Position numbers and translations under genes: made by a program. From NCBI GenBank assembly GCA_900315105.1, contig OMXX01000089.1:1-26457 (forward strand): a stretch of DNA of 26,457 nucleotides, read 5' to 3'. Below are positions 6,244-14,619 of the stretch, piece by piece (within the stretch, counting starts at the first letter, position 1; every line of letters begins with the position of its first letter). The notes under the pieces are model-generated. The model had not been told where the DNA came from. It searched no databases and saw only the letters and a program-made list of their open reading frames with translations. The stretch comes from an uncultured Prevotellaceae bacterium (GTDB lineage Bacteria; Bacteroidota; Bacteroidia; Bacteroidales; Bacteroidaceae).

Positions 6244-7380
6244 ATGAATAAGAAATACGACTATTTAATTGTTGGTTCTGGCCTTTTTGGAGCCACATTC
6301 GCATATTTCGCACACAAGCAAGGGAAGACGTGCCTAGTGATAGACAAGCGGCCACAGCTCGGTGGCAATGTCTATTGTGAGAATATCGAGGGCATTAATG
6401 TGCATAAGTACGGAGCGCATATCTTCCATACATCCAATAAGAAGGTTTGGAATTTCGTCAACTCAATTGTGCCTTTCAACCGCTATACCAACTCTCCCGT
6501 GGCAAACTACCATGGCAAGCTCTACAATCTGCCGTTCAACATGAACACTTTCAGTGAAATGTGGGGTGTGAATACGCCGGCAGAAGCTCAGAAGAAAATT
6601 GATGAACAGCGGGTCGAAGCGGTAGCTAAAATGAAGGCAGCTGGGGTGACCGAGCCGCGTAATTTAGAGGAGCAGGCACTCACGCTCATAGGTAAAGATG
6701 TTTATGAACGCCTCATCAAGGATTACACGGAGAAGCAATGGGGCAGAAAATGTACGGATCTCCCTGCATTCATCATCAAGAGATTGCCCGTACGTCTGGT
6801 CTTTGACAACAACTACTTCAACGACAGTTTTCAAGGTATTCCTATTGGTGGATACAATAAGCTCATCAATGGTCTGCTTGAGGGTGTTGACACGGAGACA
6901 GGTGTAGACTTCTTTACAAGCGAGTATCACGATTGGCGCAAGTTTGCTGACAAATTGGTCTATACCGGTCGTATTGACGAGTACTTCGGCAGCAGGTTCG
7001 GCGAACTGAACTGGCGTACGGTCAGTTTTAAGTCCCGCGTTGAAGATACCCCGAACTATCAGGGCAATGCTGTGGTTAATTACACTTCCCATGACGTTCC
7101 TTACACGCGTGTCATCGAGCACAAGCATTTCGAGTGTTTCGGTCAGGCTGTCTACGACAATCCTAAGACCGTGATCAGCGAGGAGTATTCCACCGAGTAC
7201 AAACCGGGCATGGAGCCATACTATCCGGTGAATGATGCTGAGAACAATGCCTTAGCTGATAAATACCGCGCCCTCGCAGCAGAAGAAAAGGACGTTATCT
7301 TCGGAGGTCGTTTGGCGGAATATAAGTACTACGATATGGCTCCCATCATAGAGAAAGTCATGAATATTTTTAATCTTTAA
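6244..7380 (+). CDS. glf: UDP-galactopyranose mutase
   Basis: This 378-aa flavoenzyme would convert UDP-galactopyranose to UDP-galactofuranose. It starts with the FAD-binding GxGxxG motif (VGSGLFGATFA, G11-G13-G16) and has family signatures such as QLGGNVY, GAHIFHTSNKKVW, DYTEKQWGR, VNYTSHDVPYTRVIEHKHFE and GGRLAEYKYYDM near the end. Length and order are normal and I see no lesion. It implies a polymer containing galactofuranose. The next gene begins 24 bp downstream with a change to AT-rich sequence, so glf is the last intact polysaccharide gene before the inserted block. Confidence 0.96.
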   Translation: MNKKYDYLIVGSGLFGATFAYFAHKQGKTCLVIDKRPQLGGNVYCENIEGINVHKYGAHIFHTSNKKVWNFVNSIVPFNRYTNSPVANYHGKLYNLPFNMNTFSEMWGVNTPAEAQKKIDEQRVEAVAKMKAAGVTEPRNLEEQALTLIGKDVYERLIKDYTEKQWGRKCTDLPAFIIKRLPVRLVFDNNYFNDSFQGIPIGGYNKLINGLLEGVDTETGVDFFTSEYHDWRKFADKLVYTGRIDEYFGSRFGELNWRTVSFKSRVEDTPNYQGNAVVNYTSHDVPYTRVIEHKHFECFGQAVYDNPKTVISEEYSTEYKPGMEPYYPVNDAENNALADKYRALAAEEKDVIFGGRLAEYKYYDMAPIIEKVMNIFNL

Positions 7381-7403
7381 ATCTTTACATACTACAACTT
7401 ATT

Positions 7404-9518
7404 ATGCAAAAGCCTTTTACTATAACATCAAGAGTCTTAGCTCATTTAGGTGAAGATCTAATCAAAGATGAAAGCATCGCATTATTAGAGTTAGTTAAAA
7501 ACTCTTATGATGCAGGTGCTTCATGTTGTAATGTCAATTTTGACTTTGATATATTTGGTGCTCTTCAGGAAATATCTATTTGTGACGATGGGTGTGGTAT
7601 GAATATTAATACCATAGAGACTGTATGGCTAGTAATAGGTACCGATAATAAGGTTAACCAAATACAGAATCCAATTAATGGACGTGTTCCTTTAGGAGAA
7701 AAAGGAATAGGTCGTCTTGGAGTTCATAAATTAGGAAAGGAAATAAATTTATATTCCAAAACAGCTAAGGACGATGAAGTATATGTAAATATCGATTGGT
7801 CAAAACTAGATACTGATAAAGGATTTGATGATTTCAAAATAGATTATGGTACTAAAACAACAAATGAATTTAAAGTTGGCGAAAAGGGTACCAAGATTTA
7901 TATACGTCAACTGAAAGGAGAATGGAATAACAGAAAACTCCGTTCCGTATTTCGTGATCTGACTACATTAAACAGTCCCTTTGACAATAAGAGTGATTCT
8001 TTTAATGTTACAGTGACATCGAATAATCATGTATTTCGTGGTTTACCAGATATGAAGGCTATAATGGATGCAGGCTTATATTATGGTCATTGTACTATGG
8101 AAGGTAATAGAATAACATCATTTGATTATAAGTTCAAGCCATGGAAAACTTTAGACAAGATTAGTTCAAGACATGTTGAAAAACTAGAACCCTATGAAAC
8201 ATTATTAGTTCATAGTGTAGATGCAGATACTATAGGAAAAACAAATAAAAAAGTTACAGGAATTTTAGATTTATCTAAATATAAGATAGGGAAGATTGAA
8301 TTTGACATTATCATTTATGAAAAAGATAATGCCGTATTCGGCTTGATGGATATTGCCAGAAAAAGTTTGAATGATTACCTAAAAGAAAATTCTGGAATCA
8401 GAGTTTATCGAGATGGAATTAGAGTATTTGATTACGGAGATAAAGGTAACGACTGGCTTGGAATAGATAAAAGAAGAATTAGCAGACTTGGAGGCTCAAT
8501 TAGTAATAATATAATAATCGGCTCAATATCTTTGAATAGGCGTGAAAGTTCAGATCTTAGAGAAAAAACTAATCGAGAAGGATTCATAGAAGACGAAGCG
8601 TATTTTGCTTTTGTTGATGCAGTTAACTATGCTCTTGATCTATTCGTAGTTGAAAGAAATAAAGACAGGGCGAATCTTATATCCATCTATAGACAAGGGA
8701 AAAATGTTACTGAACCTGTTGTCGGTGAATTATCAGAAGCTGTTCAACTTATTAAGGAAAAAGTTCCAAATGAAGAGGATCAAAAGGATATCTTAAATAT
8801 CCTTTATCGAATGAGAGACCAATACAACGATGTCAAAGATATTTTAATGCATAGTGCAAATATAGGCATAAACTTAGGTTCTGCTGTACATGAAATGGAG
8901 AAACAAATAAATGCATTGACGGGACTTGCTAAGGTTGGTGATGTAGAAGGTGTTAAGAAGGTTGCCGAAATATTAGAAAAGATAGTGGCAAATTATTCTT
9001 CATTGATGCTAAAGACGATACCAATCAAAACTAATATTTCAAAGGTTGTTTCAGCTGTTATTGATAATAATAGATTTAGGTTTCACGATCATAAAATCAG
9101 GTTATTCTCTAACTATTCAAAGGTTGATTTTAATGCAGTGCTGAGTCGTACTGAATCAATAGCAGCGATAACAAACTTAGTTGATAATTCTATTTACTGG
9201 GTTAGCAGAGCTCATTCAGAAGGAAGAATGATGTATATCTACATCACTGATGATTTTCTAGAAGGGTATGTTACTGTAGCTGTTTCTGATAATGGTCCTG
9301 GCTTTAAAATCAATCCAGATCTTGCATCAAGACCTTTTGTGACAGGAAAGCCCTTAAATGCTGGCATGGGCTTAGGACTTTATATTGCTATGGAAACAAT
9401 GAATGAAATGAAAGGGAAACTTTTAATTGTAAATGCCAATGAAATTAATTTACCAATATCTGCAAAAAATAATGGAATCGATAAAGCGATTGTTACTCTG
9501 TCGTTCCCAAAAGCATAA
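7404..9518 (+). CDS. Double GHKL ATPase: MORC/Hsp90/MutL-like N-terminus plus histidine-kinase-like C-terminus
   Basis: This 704-aa protein carries two separate Bergerat-fold ATPase modules. Module 1 (about 1-130) is Hsp90/MutL/MORC-like: N box LLELVKNSYDAGA (E29, N33), DDGCGM (D62), and the lid GEKGIGRLG (98-106). The middle holds about 350 unassigned residues. Near residue 496 the segment GSAVHEMEKQINALTGLA resembles a histidine-kinase H box (H496). Module 2 (about 587-680) is a HATPase_c domain: NLVDNS (N591, N595), SDNGPGF (D629) and GMGLGLYIA. There is no transmembrane segment or signal peptide, so it acts in the cytoplasm. The next gene encodes a receiver-like protein, so the pair looks like a divergent two-component or ATPase-switch system. 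Such paired ATPases occur in defence islands, but the role here is inference. Base composition is more AT-rich than glf. Confidence 0.75.
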   Translation: MQKPFTITSRVLAHLGEDLIKDESIALLELVKNSYDAGASCCNVNFDFDIFGALQEISICDDGCGMNINTIETVWLVIGTDNKVNQIQNPINGRVPLGEKGIGRLGVHKLGKEINLYSKTAKDDEVYVNIDWSKLDTDKGFDDFKIDYGTKTTNEFKVGEKGTKIYIRQLKGEWNNRKLRSVFRDLTTLNSPFDNKSDSFNVTVTSNNHVFRGLPDMKAIMDAGLYYGHCTMEGNRITSFDYKFKPWKTLDKISSRHVEKLEPYETLLVHSVDADTIGKTNKKVTGILDLSKYKIGKIEFDIIIYEKDNAVFGLMDIARKSLNDYLKENSGIRVYRDGIRVFDYGDKGNDWLGIDKRRISRLGGSISNNIIIGSISLNRRESSDLREKTNREGFIEDEAYFAFVDAVNYALDLFVVERNKDRANLISIYRQGKNVTEPVVGELSEAVQLIKEKVPNEEDQKDILNILYRMRDQYNDVKDILMHSANIGINLGSAVHEMEKQINALTGLAKVGDVEGVKKVAEILEKIVANYSSLMLKTIPIKTNISKVVSAVIDNNRFRFHDHKIRLFSNYSKVDFNAVLSRTESIAAITNLVDNSIYWVSRAHSEGRMMYIYITDDFLEGYVTVAVSDNGPGFKINPDLASRPFVTGKPLNAGMGLGLYIAMETMNEMKGKLLIVNANEINLPISAKNNGIDKAIVTLSFPKA

Positions 9519-9549
9519 TAAAAGAGAAGAAAGAATTAAAATTCATAAA

Positions 9550-10953
9550 ATGCGAATACAGGATTTTTTACAACGGGTTGTTGTTATAGACAATATTGAA
9601 GAAGAGGCTAATGGTATCAAAAACGCATTAGAACCTCTTGATATTTCAGTTGACATTGTCAACTTGGAAAATATACCAAAGTATAATCATAACCGTCAAC
9701 TAATATTCGCCGATTTACTTTTAGATGAGGACATATCCAATCTTATAACCAACATCTCACGCCTCATTGGAATAATATCCCGAATCCAGGGAGAGAACTT
9801 TGGACCATATGGTTTAGTTGTTTGGACGAAGCACGATGAACGAATATATGAATTATTAGACCGGCTGAACAGAGCCGTGTATAAAACTGATGAAGATGAT
9901 GGAAACAATACACTTAATGCTAATGAAGATGAAGAGGTTGTCCCAACAACAGTACCTATTCTAAATCCTCCTCTTTTTGTTACTTGTTTGTCTAAAGCTA
10001 AATATAAGATGCCAGATGGTTCCTGGGATTTTACAGGCGTCTTGAATAATCTAAATCAAGAACTTGAAAATAGTACCGCTGCATCTTTCTTCTTTACATG
10101 GTATTCGTCTGTACAAAAGGCAACTCTTGCTTCTATTTTGAATATCTTTAATATATCGCATGATTATAGAGAAAGAGATGCTCAAATAAAGTACTTACTG
10201 ATGAACTTGGCTCATAATGAAACAGGTTCTAAGCTCAAAGATCATAATCTTACGATGGCTTCATATAAAGCCTTTGATGCTCTGTTAAACTCTGAATTAT
10301 ACAGCATTGTAAGGGACATTGATTATCCGGACTTTTCTAATTTCGTAGATAAGCCTTTTGGAGCTAACAAAGATAATCTACAAAGAATTTCTTCTAAATT
10401 AAATAGTAAGATGTTCATTGATGATCAAAACCTAAACCAAGAAGAAATTCTTCCAGGAAATGTATATTTAATTAAGAAGGATAGTCCTCTAATAATAAGA
10501 GATGAGGACAGAATGAAGATAAAAGTACAAAAAGAAAGTGGAACCTGGGCAGATTCTAACGATTATTCCTGCGAATATATTGCAGTTGAACTTACACCGC
10601 CATGTGATGCTTCACATAAGAAGATTTATTCTAGACTTATAGGTGGATATATTTTCGACATGCCTTTGGGTATTAATCCAAATGGAAAGAAAGAAAAACT
10701 CTTATTCCAAGAAAAGTCATCGGACAAAAGGTATGTGCTTTATCCTATAATGTTAGAAGAAAAAGTTAAGGTGTTAATTTTAGAGTATAGGTATCTATGG
10801 ACACCAAAAGATGAAGAATTAAAAGATGAAGAGAAATACAAATTGGCATTTAAATTAACACAGCCACTTTTTGCTGATATTCTTCAAAAATTCTCTTCAC
10901 ACGCTTCAAGATTAGGTTTAAGTAGTATTAACCTAGCAGAAGAATCATTTTAA
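9550..10953 (+). CDS. Pseudo-receiver (response-regulator-like) partner protein
   Basis: This is a 467-aa cytoplasmic protein. The first roughly 105 residues follow a receiver fold: VVVIDNIEEEA (D14, acidic pocket), LIFADLLLDE (D55 at the phosphoacceptor position) and YGLVVWTKHD (T93, the switch threonine). The surrounding motifs are atypical, so phosphorylation is uncertain. Residues about 110-330 are helical and unassigned. The C-terminal part carries AVELTPPCDASHKK, a TPxCD-type motif that begins a domain in several proteins of unknown function. I chose the ATG at 9550, since an upstream frame open from 9433 overlaps the kinase gene and encodes only antisense-like basic residues. The gene starts 31 bp after the ATPase gene and is surely co-transcribed with it. 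The stop lies inside the first copy of a 54-bp tandem duplication. Confidence 0.65.
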   Translation: MRIQDFLQRVVVIDNIEEEANGIKNALEPLDISVDIVNLENIPKYNHNRQLIFADLLLDEDISNLITNISRLIGIISRIQGENFGPYGLVVWTKHDERIYELLDRLNRAVYKTDEDDGNNTLNANEDEEVVPTTVPILNPPLFVTCLSKAKYKMPDGSWDFTGVLNNLNQELENSTAASFFFTWYSSVQKATLASILNIFNISHDYRERDAQIKYLLMNLAHNETGSKLKDHNLTMASYKAFDALLNSELYSIVRDIDYPDFSNFVDKPFGANKDNLQRISSKLNSKMFIDDQNLNQEEILPGNVYLIKKDSPLIIRDEDRMKIKVQKESGTWADSNDYSCEYIAVELTPPCDASHKKIYSRLIGGYIFDMPLGINPNGKKEKLLFQEKSSDKRYVLYPIMLEEKVKVLILEYRYLWTPKDEELKDEEKYKLAFKLTQPLFADILQKFSSHASRLGLSSINLAEESF

Positions 10954-11019
10954 AATATAACAATTTTAGGTTTAAGTAGTATTAACCTAGCAGAAGAATC
11001 ATTTTAAAATATAACAATT
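10912..11019. repeat. 54-bp perfect tandem duplication at the end of the cassette
   Basis: A 54-bp unit spanning the last 13 sense codons and stop of the receiver-like gene plus 12 bp downstream is repeated immediately (10912-10965 and 10966-11019), without mismatch. The second copy is untranslated. Its position at the right border of the cassette suggests a recombination scar. Confidence 0.95.
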
Positions 11020-11022
11020 TAG

Positions 11023-11121
11023 GAGAAAATTTTAACAATCATTATTCCTATCTACATCTCCACCATTATTTTCGATTTTCTGATAGTTCCGAACACGGAG
11101 AAGGTGGAAGCGTTAAAGTAA
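11023..11121 (+). pseudogene. C-terminal tail of a lost membrane protein
   Basis: A frame without a start codon, opening just after the 54-bp duplication, reads EKILTIIPIYISTIIFDFLI and then VPNTEKVEALK to a TAA at 11119-11121. The hydrophobic stretch followed by a short polar end looks like the last transmembrane helix of a polysaccharide membrane protein such as a polymerase or acyltransferase. The DUF4422 fragment starts eight bases later, as expected in a capsule operon. The exact family cannot be read. Confidence 0.35.
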
Positions 11122-11128
11122 AAATAAA

Positions 11129-11308
11129 ATGGACAAAGTAAAGATATTAGTTGCATGCCACAAACCAGCAGAGGTGTATAGAGATAACGTGTACACTCCT
11201 ATCCATGTAGGTAGGGCTGTATCCAAATGCACGAACAAAATGCAGAACATGATTGTTGACAACGGAGATAACATCAGAGTGTCTGCATTTTCTAACTGTT
11301 TATATTGA
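11129..11308 (+). pseudogene. N-terminal fragment of a DUF4422 glycosyltransferase
   Basis: A 59-codon ORF starts MDKVKILVACHKPAEVYRDN and continues VYTPIHVGRAVSK, the typical opening of DUF4422 capsule glycosyltransferases, which are normally about 250 residues. Homology fades after about residue 49 (DNGDNIR) and the frame ends at TGA 11306-11308 in unrelated sequence. The catalytic region is absent, so it is inactive. It shows that the DNA right of the inserted cassette was once an ordinary part of the capsule operon. Confidence 0.7.
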
Positions 11309-11694
11309 TGATATCCTTACATGTCATCGACAGATAGAAGATAACAATACTCTATTAACTGATGTGATAGATCAGTTTGGATATAGTAATTATGAGAAGA
11401 GTTGGAATGTTTATCAAGACAAAGCGATGGAAATGTTATCAGAGATGGATGGCATTTTAACAGGAAAAGAAGATGACATTTCTCTTGCATATTATTTCTT
11501 ATATGCCTCTTACTTTCATCATCTGATGAATGACCAAACTAAAGCATTATTTTAAGAAGTTTGAAGCAACAGGAGTAAACATAAAGTACTTTGCTCTAGC
11601 AATAGAGAAAATATATACAAATCTTAAAATGGAAGTTGCTGACGAGCCTGTACGATGGGAGCCTGTCAAGGAGAGTTTGGTTACATTAATATAA
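11283..11694 (+). pseudogene. Frameshifted remnant of a small unknown helical protein
   Basis: One frame (open from about 11253, no ATG, likely native from about 11283) reads VYIDDILTCHRQIEDNNT through DISLAYYFLYASYFHHLMND to TAA at 11553-11555. The +1 frame continues in the same style (HYFKKFEATGVNIKYFALAI, then a conserved-looking VRWEPVKESL) to TAA at 11692-11694. Joined, they make an acidic, helix-rich protein of about 135 residues lacking its start. The frame change is near 11540-11555. An ATG at 11530 would start the second frame as a 54-aa protein overlapping the first. I do not recognise the family. Confidence 0.4.
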
Positions 11695-11735
11695 GAACGC
11701 CTTAGGCTCAATGATGATTAAATAGGAAATAAATC

Positions 11736-12125
11736 ATGAAACTATATAAGTACAGAACATTAGAAAATTTGGACAGAGATCTTGCTCTATATCGTGAAAA
11801 CTATTTTTGGGCATCTACTAAAGAAGACATTAATGACGAGAACGAGTTCACGTATAATACTGAACCACTGTTTGAAGAATTGAAGACATATGAGAAATTG
11901 AAGAAAAATATATCAGGTTCCAGTTCAAACTTCAATAAAGTTCTTGAATCAGCAAAAGACCTTTTCAATCGTGCACAGAATAGTGGAGTTTTCTCATTGA
12001 GCAAGGATCCTAAAAATAGTGGTTTATGGTCATTATATGCGTCTAAAGGTTCTGGTTATTGTTTAGTCTTTGATTCTATAATGTACCCACATTTTTTTAA
12101 TAAATTTTTAAAGAATAGAATATGA
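11736..12125 (+). pseudogene. DUF2971-family protein, C-terminally truncated
   Basis: This 129-aa ORF has DUF2971 hallmarks in order: LYKYRTLENLDRD at the start, NYFWASTKEDINDENEF (residues about 26-42), then GVFSLSKDPKNSGLWSLYAS and GYCLVFD near residue 110. Family members are usually about twice this length, so the C-terminal half is missing after VFD. The last residues (PHFFNKFLKNRI) look like junction sequence, and the stop overlaps the next start (ATGA at 12122-12125). DUF2971 proteins have no firmly known biochemical function and are often found in accessory and defence-rich regions. It may once have belonged with the upstream ATPase/receiver-like pair. A shortened active product is possible but unlikely. 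Confidence 0.6.
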
Positions 12126-12841
12126 ATTTCTACGAGATAATTCTTTCAGCTTTTCTTGCAGTATGCATAGTTGAGATAAAATGGATACTAATGGCATTAT
12201 TATTTCCATTTCAGGTTGCTGAGAAAAAGAGAGCAAAAGTTAAGAAACTGACAGGACATAAGAATATTATACTGTATGTCCTTGCAGCACCTTATGTCAT
12301 TTGGGAAAGACTTATGAGAGGTGGTTGGGAAAGGTATGTGCTCTTCCAGGTTGGAGTCATTCCATCATTACATATTAGAAAATGGATCTACAAATGTTTA
12401 GGTGCACGAATTGGAAATAAATCTGTCTTCCATTTCAAGACTGAAGTTCGCACCCCAGAGAATCTCACTGTAGGGGAGGGTACAATCATTGGTGATAATG
12501 CGATACTAGATGCACGTGGCGGTTTAGAGCTTGGAAAGAGTGTGAATCTCTCATGCAATGTAAGCATTTACACTGTTCAGCACGATCACAGAGATCCTGA
12601 TTTCAAATGTACCAAGCTTAATGCTAAGGTTACTATCGATGATAGGGCATGGATAGGTTGTAATGTTATAGTACTACCCGGTGTGCATATAGGTGAAGGA
12701 GCAGTCTGTTGTGCAGGATGTGTAGTAACAAAGGATGTGGAACCTTATGCAGTTATTGCCGGAATACCAGCAAAGAAAGTTAACGAGAGGCCTCGCGTGT
12801 TGCGATATAATTTCGACGGCAAGTCTTGCAGGCTTTATTGA
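12122..12841 (+). CDS. Hexapeptide-repeat (LbH) acyltransferase with N-terminal membrane segment
   Basis: This is a 239-aa enzyme. Residues about 5-30 form a hydrophobic helix, probably a membrane anchor, followed by a basic linker. From about residue 95 the isoleucine/valine-rich hexapeptide repeats of a left-handed parallel beta-helix appear (ARIGNKSVF, LTVGEGTIIGDNAIL, VTIDDRAWIGCNVIVLPGVHIGEG). The catalytic histidine is probably H154 or H156 in YTVQHDHRDP, and the C-terminus AGIPAKKV is typical of WcaF/NodL-like sugar O-acetyltransferases. It would acetylate a sugar on the nascent polymer. It overlaps the truncated DUF2971 gene by four bases and the next acyltransferase starts 20 bp downstream. 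Confidence 0.85.
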   Translation: MNFYEIILSAFLAVCIVEIKWILMALLFPFQVAEKKRAKVKKLTGHKNIILYVLAAPYVIWERLMRGGWERYVLFQVGVIPSLHIRKWIYKCLGARIGNKSVFHFKTEVRTPENLTVGEGTIIGDNAILDARGGLELGKSVNLSCNVSIYTVQHDHRDPDFKCTKLNAKVTIDDRAWIGCNVIVLPGVHIGEGAVCCAGCVVTKDVEPYAVIAGIPAKKVNERPRVLRYNFDGKSCRLY

Positions 12842-12861
12842 AACTTTGAGATGAGAATATA

Positions 12862-13579
12862 ATGTCATACACGCTGTTAGAAAACATCAAATATAAGCTG
12901 TGGATGCTTCATAGCCTTCCATGGTCTATATATATCAACTTTCACTACCTGCCTTTCCGTCAGGCCATTCGTCTGCCTATAATGGTCTATAAGCCGCATT
13001 TCAAAAAATTAGGCGGAAGTATTGAGATTCAAGGGGGGGGGTATTCGTACAGGAATGATTATCTTAGGAACCTACCAAGTAGACCTCTACCCTAACAACG
13101 GCATAATGCTCGACATTCGTGGAAAAATAATCTTCCACGGCAGTTGCAGTATAGGCAATAACTCCTTCATCTCCACAAGCAAAGGATCACTCCTCGAGTT
13201 TGGCAACAACTTTAGCGCAACAACAACACTTCGTTTAGCCTGCTACGATCATATTACATTCGAAGATGATGTCATTGTAGGTTGGGATTGTATGTTTATT
13301 GACACCGATTTCCACAGACTTACCCGGGAAGATGGCAAGCCGGTAAAAGGCTTCGGTCCTGTCACCATTGGCAGGAATACGTGGATAGCAAATGGATGCC
13401 GGATTATGAAGAACACCTCCCTACCCGGCTATTGTGTAGTTGCAGCTTACTCGGTATTGACAGGAAGGATTGATGTACCAGAAAAATCGGTGATCGGCAA
13501 CGAGCATGAATTAAAAATACTGTCAAGCGGCAAATGGCTTGACAGAACAGACGACAAACCGTTGTACGCAAGGTCATAA
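12862..13579 (+). pseudogene. LbH acyltransferase split by a 9-G tract; possibly phase-OFF
   Basis: Two frames make one acyltransferase. The first (ATG 12862) encodes an N-terminal domain ending LGGSIEIQGGG at residues 58-60. It then runs out of frame to a stop at 13095, giving a 77-aa product. The second continues GGGIRTGMIILGTYQVDLYP and carries hexapeptide repeats (KIIFHGSCSIGNNSFIS, CMFIDTDFHRL, VTIGRNTWIANGCRIMKN) to 13579. The junction is a run of nine G at 13033-13041. Eight G would give one uninterrupted 238-aa protein. D/H in DTDFH is the likely catalytic site. The rest of the gene is undamaged, which fits a recent or reversible frameshift better than long-term decay. A homopolymer sequencing error is the main alternative. 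Confidence 0.85.
13033..13041. repeat. Poly-G tract, 9 G, out of frame
   Basis: Nine consecutive G in AT-rich coding DNA, encoding Gly58-Gly60 of the acyltransferase. Tracts of this length are prone to slipped-strand mispairing. One G fewer, or two more, restores the reading frame. Confidence 0.95.
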
Positions 13580-13606
13580 TAGCATATAAGAAGAGGCAGA
13601 GCAAAA

Positions 13607-14533
13607 ATGGATAAGAAAAAATACGAATTGGGCATTATTATTGTATCCTATCATTCTGATGAACTTACAATAAAAATGATACGAGAGCAGCTGGTAAAGG
13701 TCCCGGAAGACTACTTGCTGGTTGTAGTCAATAATGGTGCCACGATGGATAGTTCAAGGACAATAGCAGAAGCCATTGGCGGTACTCTGATAACCGATAC
13801 TGAAGCCGCAGAGGATTATAGCTCTACTCGCTTTGTTATCCATAACATAGAAAATTCCGGCTTTGCAAAAGGCAACAACATGGGCGTCAACTTCCTTGTA
13901 GATCACTTTGAGGTTGGCTACCTGCTTTTCTCAAATAATGATATTGAGTTAGTAGACAAAGACGTTACCACACGGCTTATTGCCAAGATAAAAAGCAACA
14001 ACGAGATAGGTATCATAGGACCGAAGGTAGTAGGCCTGGACGGCAATTGCCAGTCGCCAGAGAATTACGTTCCTTTCTGGGATGAGATTCTCTGGATGAC
14101 ATGGGGACGCTTTCTTCATATCAAGAGCCGCAAGACCTTTAACAGAAATTCAGCTCCCGAAGGCTTCTACTACAGAGTTATGGGGTCTTTCTTCCTTACC
14201 AGCTGTGCAGACTACCTGAAGTGTGGCGAAATGGACGAAAACACTTTCCTCTATGGAGAAGAAGTGATACTGTCGGAGAGAATGAAGAGGATAGGCAAGA
14301 AGGCATATTATTTGCCATCGGTATCCGTGATACACGCTCATGGACAGACAACCTCCAAGTACATCAACCTCATAAGAGGCAGCAAAATTACTTATAAGAG
14401 CATAACGTATTATTTCAAGACCTATAGAGGCGTAAGTCCGTTCAGCATTTTCCTTTCCAAGCTGTTATTCTTCCCATACATATACCTTCAGTACGCATTC
14501 AGAAAGGCAGCAGCACTGAAATCAAGGTCATGA
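13607..14533 (+). CDS. GT2 glycosyltransferase, rhamnosyltransferase (WbbL)-like
   Basis: This 308-aa GT-A fold enzyme starts LGIIIVSYHSDELTIKMIRE, the family-2 nucleotide-binding strand. The motif NSGFAKGNNMGVNFL (residues about 83-97) and LLFSNNDIELV (N111-D112 in place of DxD) are typical of WbbL-like rhamnosyltransferases. Near the C-terminus, LYGEEVILSERMKRIG and SVIHAHGQTTSK match the ED-xx-R and H-xx-G blocks of that subfamily. There is no signal peptide; it acts at the inner face of the membrane. The rhamnose donor is a guess from subfamily resemblance. It starts 27 bp after the split acyltransferase gene. Confidence 0.85.
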   Translation: MDKKKYELGIIIVSYHSDELTIKMIREQLVKVPEDYLLVVVNNGATMDSSRTIAEAIGGTLITDTEAAEDYSSTRFVIHNIENSGFAKGNNMGVNFLVDHFEVGYLLFSNNDIELVDKDVTTRLIAKIKSNNEIGIIGPKVVGLDGNCQSPENYVPFWDEILWMTWGRFLHIKSRKTFNRNSAPEGFYYRVMGSFFLTSCADYLKCGEMDENTFLYGEEVILSERMKRIGKKAYYLPSVSVIHAHGQTTSKYINLIRGSKITYKSITYYFKTYRGVSPFSIFLSKLLFFPYIYLQYAFRKAAALKSRS

Positions 14534-14619
14534 TGTCTATCAGTGCATTTTACGTCTGCACAGGCAGTCAGCCACGATGAGCTTTGCTTGCTATCAACGG
14601 AATTTCCACAATACATAGT

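Noticed and set aside
6664..7128. 154-codon open frame antisense to glf
   Set aside because: Lies wholly opposite the conserved glf coding sequence; no family character.
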